DNA of 64,000 nt from an uncultured Planctomycetales bacterium (lineage in GTDB: Bacteria > Planctomycetota > Planctomycetia > Isosphaerales > Isosphaeraceae). Location of the stretch: NCBI GenBank assembly GCA_903926465.1, contig CAIYJE010000145.1:1-64000 (forward strand). Direction: 5' to 3'. The translations under genes were made by a program, and so were the position numbers. Positions 1 through 7,693 of the stretch are shown here, piece by piece. Numbering within the stretch: position 1 is the first letter of the stretch; each line of letters starts with the position of its first letter. Under the pieces are notes generated by a model. The model saw nothing but the letters and a program-made list of their open reading frames with translations. It did not search any database and was not told the DNA's origin.

Positions 1-2
1 GC

Positions 3-116
3 CGCGCCGCACTCGGCTTGCTGAAGAACGAGACCACGCTGAAGGTCGGCATAAAAAACAAACGGCTCACGGCCGGTTGGGACGAGAGCTATCTCGAAAA
101 AGTGCTGCTCGGATAA
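3..116 (+). CDS. 3' end of an upstream gene, or the N-terminal part of the next glycosyltransferase
   Basis: The frame starting at base 3 is open from the window edge to a TAA at 114-116 and reads like real protein (for example KRLTAGWDESYLEKVLLG at its end), whereas the frame of the following gene is arginine-rich and non-protein-like over the same bases. Two readings are possible. It may be the tail of a separate gene whose stop overlaps the ATG of the next one (TAATG). Or it may be the N-terminal part of the same glycosyltransferase, separated by a one-base frameshift near 110-116. The second is attractive because the downstream protein lacks most of its N-terminal domain. Upstream sequence is needed to decide. 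Confidence 0.5.
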   Translation, partial: RAALGLLKNETTLKVGIKNKRLTAGWDESYLEKVLLG

Positions 117-967
117 TGACTTATGGTGCAATCGCCCTGGTTCACAAGGAGGCCGATCGCTTTGATGCGATCATCGCTGCCCCCTATTTTTACGGAATGA
201 CCCGAGATGCCATTGCCGCGGCCCCCAATCGTGCCGTGATCATTCCTTGTCTGCATGATGAACCGGCTGCCTACCTTGAGGAAACGGGTCACTTGTTGCG
301 GTCTGCTTGCGTACGTATTTTCAACAGTGATGTCGAACGGGCGCTGGCGGCAAGAATTCACGGCGCAAAGGCTGCGGTGGGGCCGGTGATTGGCGTTGGT
401 CTGGAGGCCTCGCCTCACGTGGCTAGTGAAGAGGCTGTTCGTCGGGTCTTTCGCCTTGAGGGAGACTATCTGCTCTATGTGGGTCGTGCCCATCCGCTCA
501 AGGGGGTCCAGGAACTGGTTCAGGCCGTTCAGGCGCACAATCGCTCCAATCCGAATCAATCCGTCACTCTCGTGTTCGCGGGTGATGGTGAATATGATCC
601 GCCACAAGACTCCAAGATCCGTAAGCTCGGATATGTTGATGAGTCTTTCAAGAACGGTCTTCTGGCCTCGGCGCTGGCAAACATCTCATTTTCCAGATTA
701 GAAAGTCTCTCGCTGGTTTTGCTAGAGGCCTGGGCACTGGGCACGCCTTCCATCGTGCATACCGAGGCCGAGGTTCTAGACTGGCAAGTGTCTCGATCGG
801 GCTGTGGCCTGTCGATCCGGACCCCTGACGAACTCGGGAAAGCCATTCAGGGGATGCGTGACGCCAAGAATCGGGCCAGAATGGCTGAGGCGGGCCTGCG
901 ATTTGTGAAAGTTGAGTATAGTTGGGACCATGTCCTTGACGCGTTCGTGGCCGCCCTGCCCTCTTGA
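116..967 (+). CDS. GT4-type glycosyltransferase, N-terminally short
   Basis: Predicted 283-residue GT-B glycosyltransferase of the GT4/group 1 kind, presumably transferring a sugar from a nucleotide donor during cell-surface polysaccharide assembly. The C-terminal donor-binding half is complete: a core strand and loop with YLLYVGRAHPLKGV, then the EX7E motif (E196 to E204 in SRLESLSLVLLEAW) typical of retaining GT4 enzymes. The N-terminal Rossmann domain is only about 110 residues, well short of the usual 160-180, so the gene is truncated or frameshifted at its 5' end. The start at 116 is the first ATG and overlaps the preceding TAA. The same strand carries other polysaccharide genes downstream. 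The fold and EX7E are clear; the sugar and acceptor are unknown. Confidence 0.75.
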   Translation: MTYGAIALVHKEADRFDAIIAAPYFYGMTRDAIAAAPNRAVIIPCLHDEPAAYLEETGHLLRSACVRIFNSDVERALAARIHGAKAAVGPVIGVGLEASPHVASEEAVRRVFRLEGDYLLYVGRAHPLKGVQELVQAVQAHNRSNPNQSVTLVFAGDGEYDPPQDSKIRKLGYVDESFKNGLLASALANISFSRLESLSLVLLEAWALGTPSIVHTEAEVLDWQVSRSGCGLSIRTPDELGKAIQGMRDAKNRARMAEAGLRFVKVEYSWDHVLDAFVAALPS

Positions 968-1072
968 GTGTGATCTCGGCAGGTTGGTGCACAACTAATT
1001 CAAGCGACAGGCGTGCTCAGACGGAAGACAGGGTGATCAACCTTTGAAAATGCTCGATCAGGTGATTTTCGT

Positions 1073-2125
1073 ATGACTGATCCCGATCCTGTCCACTCCC
1101 ATTCCGAACGAACTCTGACCGTGCACTGCCCTTGGGGGCTGGGCAACCGGGTCCGTTTGTTGCTTTCGGGGCTGGCAATTGCCCGGGCCACCGGGCGCAG
1201 ATTTCGGATGTTCTGGCCGCGCACGAATGACTGTGCGGCGGGCTTTGCCGATCTTTTTCAGAACGACTGGGGTGTGCTTGGCGAGCCGCCCGACGAGCAG
1301 ACGCAAGCGCTTACCAAGACGTTCGCGCCTTGGCAGCGTACGCCTGATCTTCTAGACAGCCAAGAACGGCACCTTGTGCTCCGATCAAATTCGTGGTTGA
1401 TCCAGCCCCAGGTTCATTCTCGTCATGTGCAGCTGATGCGGGATTGTGCGGCGATCTTCCATGAGCTTGTGCCGATTGAGCCAATCCAAGGTGCGCAGAG
1501 TCAGTTTCGTCAGGGCAATTTTCGGCCGTCGATGATTGGGGTTCACGTGCGCCGTGGTGATTACGTCAACCCACGGGTTCGGCCAGATACGGTGTTTAGC
1601 CTTCAGAGAACCCTGTCCGCGGTGGATCAGTATCTGGAACACTCACCCCAGGCAGGAATTTTTCTGTGTACCGATGATGGAGCGGTTCACCCCAAAACCG
1701 GCAAGCTCACGGAGACGCACGGGATTGTTGCCTCTTTTCAGGAGCGCTATCCAGAACGAGTGGTGCTGGCACCATCAACCAGTTTGGACCGGGGTCAGAC
1801 GTCGGCCGTGCAGCAGGCGCTTGTCGAGTTACTGCTGCTGCGCCAGACTGATTATTTTGTGGGTACGCAGCAGAGCAGTTTTTCGGCAATGGTCATGATT
1901 GGCCGTGATCGGCCTGCCACACTTTGCTCAGGCCCAACACCTGCATCTGAACGTCAAGAGCGAATCGCAAGGCTTACCGGGGCGTATCACGTTGCCATGA
2001 TGATCGGCCGTCGGAAGCTCGATCCAGACGCACCGTTTCATTATGTCTGGAATCTCTGGTTACCTGGTCAGATCAAGGTTCTTCCGCGCCGGTTATTTTC
2101 GAGGATGACCGGCCAGCCTTTCTAG
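1073..2125 (+). CDS. Fucosyltransferase-like glycosyltransferase
   Basis: 350-residue protein resembling the fucosyltransferase superfamily (GT11/GT23/GT65-like). An N-terminal GLGNR motif (about residues 22-26) is followed by a helix rich in leucine and alanine. A HVRRGDY motif lies at 158-164, the phosphate/GDP-binding signature of these enzymes. Near the C-terminus there is a DYFVGTQQSSFS segment like the end of the donor-binding domain. No signal peptide or membrane segment is evident, so it probably acts at the cytoplasmic face on a lipid-linked or nascent glycan. An AGGTGA ribosome-binding site lies 9 bases before the ATG. It appears intact, unlike most of its neighbours. Family is fairly sure; linkage and acceptor specificity are not. 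Confidence 0.72.
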   Translation: MTDPDPVHSHSERTLTVHCPWGLGNRVRLLLSGLAIARATGRRFRMFWPRTNDCAAGFADLFQNDWGVLGEPPDEQTQALTKTFAPWQRTPDLLDSQERHLVLRSNSWLIQPQVHSRHVQLMRDCAAIFHELVPIEPIQGAQSQFRQGNFRPSMIGVHVRRGDYVNPRVRPDTVFSLQRTLSAVDQYLEHSPQAGIFLCTDDGAVHPKTGKLTETHGIVASFQERYPERVVLAPSTSLDRGQTSAVQQALVELLLLRQTDYFVGTQQSSFSAMVMIGRDRPATLCSGPTPASERQERIARLTGAYHVAMMIGRRKLDPDAPFHYVWNLWLPGQIKVLPRRLFSRMTGQPF

Positions 2126-2215
2126 CGGCGAGCCAGTGTTTGTCATTCACCCTCAGGTAGGCCTGAAACTCGTCACAATGGCCAGGGGTTTTTACATTCA
2201 CCAAAAGGCTTCATC

Positions 2216-2624
2216 GTGGGATCGCTACGTGATGTTGCCTGCATCAGTTATCCGCGATCAGGGCATAACCTGACCGGTCCCCAACTCTGGCATACGGGAC
2301 CGTCGCAAGCTTGAGGAGTTCCGGTATTTTGATGCCGAGTCTTTCGCGGATCTGGAGAGCCGTCTCGCGATTGAACTTCCACGGTTGGGATATCCCCTGC
2401 GCTTTGCAACCGGCATCAGCCGAGGACAGCGCTTCCGCCTCCCGAGATTTTCCTGGCTCTGGAGAGATCACTGAGGGCCAGGCTGGTTTCTGTCTGAAGG
2501 CGGAGCTTTTCGGGCCTGGTCTGATCTGATCCGTTATCGGGGATTACCCGAGGTGCCTCGCACTCTCACAATTCTGGAACTTCGTGAAGTACGCTTTGTC
2601 TCACGAATAAGGCGTCAAAAGTGA
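2216..2624 (+). pseudogene. Sulfotransferase gene remnant
   Basis: A GTG at 2216, preceded by AAAAGG about 8 bases upstream, opens a frame containing SYPRSGHNL, which matches the 5'-phosphosulfate-binding loop of PAPS-dependent sulfotransferases at the position expected near their N-terminus. The frame stops at a TGA at 2312-2314. From about 2274 another frame reads as plausible protein (RRKLEEFRYFDAESFADLE and onward), is interrupted by a TGA at 2472-2474, and ends at a TGA at 2622-2624. The total is far shorter than a normal 250-300-residue sulfotransferase. The simplest reading is a gene that lost its middle and collected frameshifts and stops. The second part may derive from a different gene. 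Confidence 0.6.
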
Positions 2625-3313
2625 CCCACCAGGCCGGTTGCCGGAATTCGGCCCTGAGACACGTTGCCGGCGTACACGAGCCCGTGTTCCTCCATCAGGT
2701 CGATCAAACTGCGGAACGAGGATTGGCCCTGGTAATAATCGACTACCATGACCTCGATGATGCAGGCCACCGCACGCTTGAGCACCGTTGTTCCGCCCAG
2801 GATGACCTGCCGCTCGAACCCTTGGATGTCCATTTTGATCAGGATCTCGTCCTCCAGGGAAAGCTCAACAGCAAGGTCGTCGAGCCGTTTCACCTGAACC
2901 CTCACGGGGACCGTGGCAATGGGGTTCCCGCCCGCATGAATGGCGGCCAGTTAGTCGGTTCCCGGCAGGAACGACGCAAAACGAGGCAAGGAGGGAATGG
3001 TCTGAAGTTCCATGGACGCCGAATGTTCACCGAGGGCATAGGGATAGGCATGAACCCGGTTGCCGGCCTTGGCCGCCCAGCGTGCAAGCAGCCGATACTG
3101 ATTGGGCTGAGGCTCGAAGCAATGGATGGTGGCCAGAGGAAACAGGCGTTGGAATACACGCCCGGTGTCTCCATCGAAGGCCCCCACATCGATGACCGTT
3201 CGAATGGGTCTTCGTTCCACGCCCAGCAACGGCAGCCTGGGCGGCTGGATAATCCCGCGGTATTGGATGAACCGCTTGGACCTCTGCCAGAGTTGATCAA
3301 TTTTGAACTGCAT
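2615..3313 (-). pseudogene. FkbM-family methyltransferase with one in-frame stop
   Basis: Reading leftward from the ATG at 3313, one frame of 233 codons encodes a whole FkbM-type SAM-dependent methyltransferase, broken only by a TAA at 2951-2953 (codon 121). Before the stop are the SAM-binding motif VIDVGAFDGDTG (40-51) and the HCFEPQP acidic-loop motif. After it, in the same frame, are RVQVKRLDDLAVE and the conserved IKMDIQGFERQVILGG. No base is missing, so a single substitution (for example CAA to TAA) explains the lesion. Such enzymes methylate sugar hydroxyls in exopolysaccharide, which fits the locus. Sequencing error or very recent inactivation are both possible; restarting translation after the stop would not restore SAM binding. 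Confidence 0.85.
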
Positions 3314-3377
3314 GGAGTGTGTGTGTGTCAGAGTTAAGAGGGAGCAACCGGCGAACGATGGAGGCCCAAAATAGAAC

Positions 3378-4196
3378 TCAAGCAGGAACGGGAATCGATT
3401 CAGCCAATGCCACGATCAGTGGTCGTGGTTCTGTTGCGTTGTCTATTTTAAACGGGGATACTCGCCCTTTTTGATAATGGAAAATCTGATAGCCAAAAGA
3501 CCTGAGAAACTCGGTGATACTGGCGAGGGAGGAGTTGTACTCGTGCAGCAGATTCGAGTGGAGTTCCAGGAAGATCCTTCGGTAAGTCTGCTGATTCAAT
3601 CCTTGCTTCATCCCTTGGACAGCCAGCGCTTCGGCTCCCTCAATATCCATCTTGAGTAAATCAACATGGTGGATGTTGGCCTCTTTCAAAATGAGATCAA
3701 GCGGCCGTGCTTCAACATTGAAGACTTGCTGAATGTTTGACTCCATTTTCGCGCGATTGCCCGCCAGGCTGGTTGGGCGGTGCAGTCCTTTGATATGAGA
3801 GATGCCTTGATTGGGCAAGTTCTCTGGGCAGGTCACAAATTGGACCGTTCCCGATTCCGGCCCCACGGCAATCTGAATGCATTCCACCTGTTTCAGATGA
3901 TTCAGTGTGATCGTTCGATGGAGCAATGCGTAATTCCGCGGATCGGCTTCGATCGCAACGATTCTGCCAGTGCAGCCAACTTTATCCGAAGCCAGCAGTG
4001 TATAGTATCCCCAGTTGGCACCAACATCGACGAACGTCTCTCCTGGCCTGAGTATGCTCACGCAATAAGGCGCTTCATCGAGGTCCATCGTTCCTGCCGC
4101 AAAGAGCGGCCAGGAGAGAAGGTTCGAGTGATCCACAATGAAACGCAAAGAATTCGACCCTGGTAGATTTGCCAGAAATGGTCGATTCGGAACCAA
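3378..4196 (-). CDS. FkbM-family methyltransferase
   Basis: 272-residue SAM-dependent methyltransferase of the FkbM family, likely O-methylating a sugar of the surface polysaccharide. Visible motifs are FVDVGANWGYY (residues 55-65, glycine-rich SAM loop), IEADP (82-86, ribose-contacting acidic residue), and LLKMDIEGAE in the C-terminal half, the family hallmark. The start is uncertain: TTG at 4196 gives the full N-terminal lead-in, the frame stays open for about 17 more codons to a TGA without an ATG, and the first internal ATG (about residue 37) would remove conserved sequence. It has no lesion, in contrast with the broken FkbM gene that follows it on the same strand 64 bases downstream. Confidence 0.86.
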   Translation of the reverse strand: MVPNRPFLANLPGSNSLRFIVDHSNLLSWPLFAAGTMDLDEAPYCVSILRPGETFVDVGANWGYYTLLASDKVGCTGRIVAIEADPRNYALLHRTITLNHLKQVECIQIAVGPESGTVQFVTCPENLPNQGISHIKGLHRPTSLAGNRAKMESNIQQVFNVEARPLDLILKEANIHHVDLLKMDIEGAEALAVQGMKQGLNQQTYRRIFLELHSNLLHEYNSSLASITEFLRSFGYQIFHYQKGRVSPFKIDNATEPRPLIVALAESIPVPA

Positions 4197-4501
4197 GTGC
4201 TTTAGAAGTCTCTCGCGGAACCGTGGTGACTTTCGAATGTATCAGACGAGGCGTTCCTTGGCTCTTGATAACACTTGGTCTGTCTTAGCCGACTCAAGCA
4301 TGGCGCAAATTAACAAGATCTGGATGACGGCGTGAGAAGCTGGCAACCCAACGGCATCGGAACTCTTCCTTCAATCGACCTAAATTTCCCAAGTCAGGTA
4401 TGCTAAAGTCTTCTTCTGTAAAGTACAAGGATGACAGCTTCTGATCGTCATGGGTTCAAGCGTATTGCGATTCAGCTTGTGCTTCCACGGAGGCAGGACT
4501 G
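4197..4501. other. Divergent intergenic region
   Basis: About 305 bases between the leftward FkbM gene and the rightward GT8-like gene. It should carry promoters for both directions, but I see no convincing -35/-10 pair. The only clear signal is GGAGG at 4489-4493, a strong ribosome-binding site 8 bases before the GTG at 4502. No coding sequence is supported. Confidence 0.5.
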
Positions 4502-5476
4502 GTGATTCACGACAAGGGCGTACTCACAATCGCTCACAGTCAACGGAAATATGTCCGACAAGCTGTGAGCCTGGCCCAATCCATTCGGTATCATACGCCT
4601 GATATTCCGCTGGCGGTTGCCACGGATCTTGATAAGCACCATTTCCGTGGGCTTTTTGACATTGTGATTCCCTGGAACTTTGCTGACTTGCCTGGGGTTC
4701 TCTGTAAGCTTGGTCTCTCTGGTGTCAGCCCCTTTGGTAAGACTCTGTTCGTGGAAACTGATTGCCTGGCCGTGGGGTCACTTCATCGTGTGTTTGACTA
4801 TTTTGCAGGGCGGCAATTTGCCGTGTTCGGTCGAAATGAGCCAACTCTCCACTATTTTCAATCACCAGAATTGATACGAAAGATCATCCCTTCCAAGACG
4901 TTTCCCTCGTTCAACGGAGGGCTGTATTACTTTCAAAAAGGTGACCTGGCCGACACCATCTTTTCAGATGCCAGGGCTTTATTGACCCAGTATGACCAGC
5001 TTGGACTGAATCGGATTTATCATTCGCTCAGGAACAAGCAAGGTGTTCCGTGTGATGAGCCTCTCATCAGTCTGGCGATGGCCAAGGCCGGCCTGAAAGC
5101 GGTCGATGATCCGCAGCTTGACATCATGTTTGCTCCGGAGCCTCCGCGCTATCAGATGGACCTTGATGTCCTCAAGGGAACCTGTTCGTTTGTGAGAAGC
5201 GGATAGCTCAGGCATCCCGTCTTGCCCCATTTTGTCGGGGCTCGGGATTCCATGTATCCTTATCTCAGGGAAACGCTCAGGCTCGAAGCGATCTCGGGTG
5301 GTCGTTCCCTGCCTCGCTGGAAAGATCGCCTTTTATGCGTTCAAGCCTATATCACGGCTCAATACTTGAAGTGGAAACGCCAGGCTCGGGACTGGGGAGA
5401 TCGGCTTCGTGAACTGCTGCTCAGGCTTCGGGGAGGCCCGGTAGAGCCAGTACCCTGGAACACCAAGCATTCCTGA
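4502..5476 (+). pseudogene. GT8-like glycosyltransferase with one in-frame stop
   Basis: GTG start with GGAGG 8 bases upstream. The first 234 codons encode a GT-A/GT8-like nucleotide-sugar transferase: a Rossmann-like start, a DXD-type site in LFVETDCLAVG (E85, D87), and the family-like FNGGLYYFQKGD. A TAG at 5204-5206 ends it, but the same frame continues without a gap as LRHPVLPHFVGARDSMYPY and on to 5476. The HF at the start of that tail is typical of the C-terminal metal/donor-binding strand of such enzymes, so the whole 325-codon frame was one gene. Without the tail the enzyme would lack that strand and probably be inactive. A single-base nonsense mutation or a sequencing error accounts for it. 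Confidence 0.78.
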
Positions 5477-5706
5477 ACGGCCAGCAACGGAGGGGAAGCC
5501 TGGTCCCGTGCGGCATCGGCCTTGGGTGCTGGCGCCAGGGGATCGGGTGAAATCCGGGTGATCAGAGTCTGGCAATGAGGCGGGCTGGGTCGTACCTTGA
5601 ATCCTGGACGGTCGGGACGTCCGTCACCGGTACGTCTCAGGCGGAATTCACGTTGATCGTTTCCAGGGCGGTCATTCTTCTTTTGATCCAGATCTCAGGG
5701 GCAGCC

Positions 5707-6735
5707 ATGTCGGAATCTCGCACGCAACTCCCAGGGCCAACCCGCCAATTCAGGCCTATGCAACTGGTACTCGGCCTGCCGATGCTCTTGGCCATGTTCC
5801 TGTTCAGCGGGTGCGGAACCTCCGACGTTGCGGAAAAGCCCAAGGAATTGAAAGCCGTGCGGCCCACCAAGAAAATTGGCGTCTCGCTGCTCACGCTCGA
5901 TAATCCATTCTTCAAGGTGATTGGCGACCATATCACCAGTGCTGGCAAAGAGAACGGTTATGAGGTCACGGTTGTGAGCGGTGACAAGGACGTGGCCAAG
6001 CAAGGGAACCAGATCAAGGATTTCATTGTGCAGGGCGTTAGCGCCATTGTGCTGAGTCCGTGTGATTCCAAGGCGATCGTGCCGGTCATCCAGGAAGCCA
6101 ATGCGGCCGGTATTCCGGTGTTCACCGTGGATATTCCGTGCAATGAGCCTGGGGTGAAGATCACGACCCAGATTGCCACCAACAACCTGGGTGGTGGCCG
6201 TGAGGCGGGCGAGGCGATGATCGAGGCTCTGGGCGAGTCTGGTGGCCAGGTCGCCGTGCTTCACTTAAAGCAAGTGGAGTCATGCCAGCTTCGCGCTCAG
6301 GGTTTCAAGGACGTGATTGAAGCCCATAACGCTGCAGGCAAGGCCAAGATCGAGATCGTGGCAGAATTGGAGAGCGGCGGGGCAAAAGACCTGGGATACA
6401 AGGCTACAGAGGATATTCTGCAGTCTAACCCCGACCTTCGCGGTATTTTTGCGATCAATGACCCGGCGGCACTTGGGGCCCGGGCGGCACTGGAGAAAGC
6501 CGGCAAAGCTCAGCAGGTGAAAATCATTGGGTTTGATGGTCAGCCTGAAGGGAAACAGGCGATCAAGGATGGCAAGATCTACGCTGATCCGATTCAGTTT
6601 CCTGATAAGATGGGTGACCAGATTGTGGATGCCATTGTGCGGCATTCCAAGGGGGAAACCTTACCGCCCCAGATCTTGATCCCCACGAGTTTGTATCGCC
6701 AGGCCGACGCCGCCAAAGACACCGAACTTCAGTAA
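5707..6735 (+). CDS. Sugar ABC transporter substrate-binding lipoprotein
   Basis: 342-residue periplasmic binding protein of the ribose/galactose/fructose class (Peripla_BP_4). The ATG at 5707 is chosen because AGGGG precedes it closely and it gives a lipoprotein signal: hydrophobic stretch then lipobox LFSGC with Cys36. An ATG 44 codons upstream would place the signal too far inside. The mature part starts with KKIGVSLLTLDNPFFK, the typical first strand, and has INDPAALGARAALEKAG and IIGFDGQPEG, hallmarks of sugar-binding members. It is first in an operon with ATPase, permease and kinase genes. A 12-bp hairpin follows its stop, consistent with the usual excess of binding protein over membrane components. 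The ligand cannot be told from sequence; ribose, fructose or inositol are reasonable. Confidence 0.9.
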   Translation: MSESRTQLPGPTRQFRPMQLVLGLPMLLAMFLFSGCGTSDVAEKPKELKAVRPTKKIGVSLLTLDNPFFKVIGDHITSAGKENGYEVTVVSGDKDVAKQGNQIKDFIVQGVSAIVLSPCDSKAIVPVIQEANAAGIPVFTVDIPCNEPGVKITTQIATNNLGGGREAGEAMIEALGESGGQVAVLHLKQVESCQLRAQGFKDVIEAHNAAGKAKIEIVAELESGGAKDLGYKATEDILQSNPDLRGIFAINDPAALGARAALEKAGKAQQVKIIGFDGQPEGKQAIKDGKIYADPIQFPDKMGDQIVDAIVRHSKGETLPPQILIPTSLYRQADAAKDTELQ

Positions 6736-6762
6736 GCTATGACTTCTACTCCTCCCTAACCT

Positions 6763-6796
6763 CGGGCAGGTACCTTGCGGATTTGGTACCTGCCCG
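6763..6796 (+). promoter_or_regulatory. Intercistronic hairpin after the binding-protein gene
   Basis: A perfect 12-bp inverted repeat, CGGGCAGGTACC (6763-6774) and GGTACCTGCCCG (6785-6796), with a 10-base loop. No T-run follows, so it is not a standard intrinsic terminator. It lies between the first and second cistrons of the transport operon, where such hairpins commonly protect the upstream message or partly attenuate transcription so that binding protein is made in excess. Confidence 0.7.
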
Positions 6797-6838
6797 TAGT
6801 TCTGAGATAGATTTGAGAAATTCAGGAGCCGCCCAGTT

Positions 6839-7693
6839 ATGAGCACGCCCGCAAATTTTTGTCATGAGATCGTTGGATCAATGTCCACGGGGGCCGCAGG
6901 TAACCCCACGGTGGTGATGATCGAGGCCGCATTTGCCCATCACGGCCTGCACTGGCGTTATGTGAACATGGAAGTACCGCCCGAGGAGCTAGGCACGGCC
7001 GTTCGAGGTGCCAAGGCCCTGGGGTTCCGTGGCTTCAATTGCAGCCTTCCCCACAAGGTGACCGTGATCCAGCACCTTGACGGGCTGGGTGAATCTGCCT
7101 CGGTCATGGAAGCCGTCAACTGTGTGGTCCGCCGGGGCGATAAGTTCATTGGTGAGAATACGGACGGCAAGGGTTTCCTTCGTTCGTTGACAGCGGTCAC
7201 CGATCCCAAGGGGAAGAGCGTAGTTATGATGGGTGCCGGTGGTGCGGCCCGGGCCATTGCCGTGGAACTGGCGTTGGCCGGCATCAAGAAGCTCACGCTG
7301 GTCAACCGCTCAGAAACGCGCGGCCAAGAACTGGCCGACTTGCTTCGAAAGAAGTTGAATCTGGACGTTCATCTGGTGGCCTGGCAGGGCAACTACTCAG
7401 TACCAGCGGGAACAGACATCGTCATCAACGCCACGTCGGTTGGCTTGTACGAACCGAATGCGCGGCTAAATCTGGATGTGGACTCGCTCAAGCCGGGCAT
7501 GGTTGCAGCCGACGTGATTGGGAACCCACCTCGAACCCGGTTCATTCGGGATGCGGAGTCGCATAGTTGCAAGACCATTGACGGATTGGGTATGCTGGTA
7601 AATCAAGGGATTGTGGGCGTGGAATACTGGACGGGAATTGAGCCCGACGCAACCGTGATGCGTTTGGCCCTGGAGAAGGCACTTGGCCTATGA
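6839..7693 (+). CDS. Shikimate dehydrogenase-like (AroE family) oxidoreductase
   Basis: 284-residue member of the shikimate/quinate dehydrogenase family. The substrate-site residues are kept: Ser14 and Ser16 in the SxS position, Lys73 in CSLPHKV and Asp109 in ENTDG, the catalytic Lys/Asp pair. A NAD(P)-binding Rossmann domain has GAGGAARA (132-139). LVNRSE after the second strand is the usual NADP-preferring NRS/T form. INATSVG and DGLGMLVNQG are also present. AGGAG lies 12 bases before the ATG, and the gene overlaps the ATPase gene by 4 bases (ATGA). Sitting inside a sugar ABC operon argues against a purely biosynthetic aroE. It may oxidise or reduce the imported substrate, such as a polyol, quinate or a cyclitol. 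Family is certain; substrate is inference. Confidence 0.85.
   Translation: MSTPANFCHEIVGSMSTGAAGNPTVVMIEAAFAHHGLHWRYVNMEVPPEELGTAVRGAKALGFRGFNCSLPHKVTVIQHLDGLGESASVMEAVNCVVRRGDKFIGENTDGKGFLRSLTAVTDPKGKSVVMMGAGGAARAIAVELALAGIKKLTLVNRSETRGQELADLLRKKLNLDVHLVAWQGNYSVPAGTDIVINATSVGLYEPNARLNLDVDSLKPGMVAADVIGNPPRTRFIRDAESHSCKTIDGLGMLVNQGIVGVEYWTGIEPDATVMRLALEKALGL

Noticed and set aside
2621-3337. 238-codon rightward frame across the FkbM pseudogene
   Set aside because: The leftward strand shows clear methyltransferase motifs on both sides of the stop; the rightward product matches nothing I know.
2951-5206. Programmed read-through or an alternative genetic code explaining the in-frame stops
   Set aside because: Different stop codons are involved, most genes in the window end normally at the same codons, and no SECIS-like or other recoding structure was recognised.
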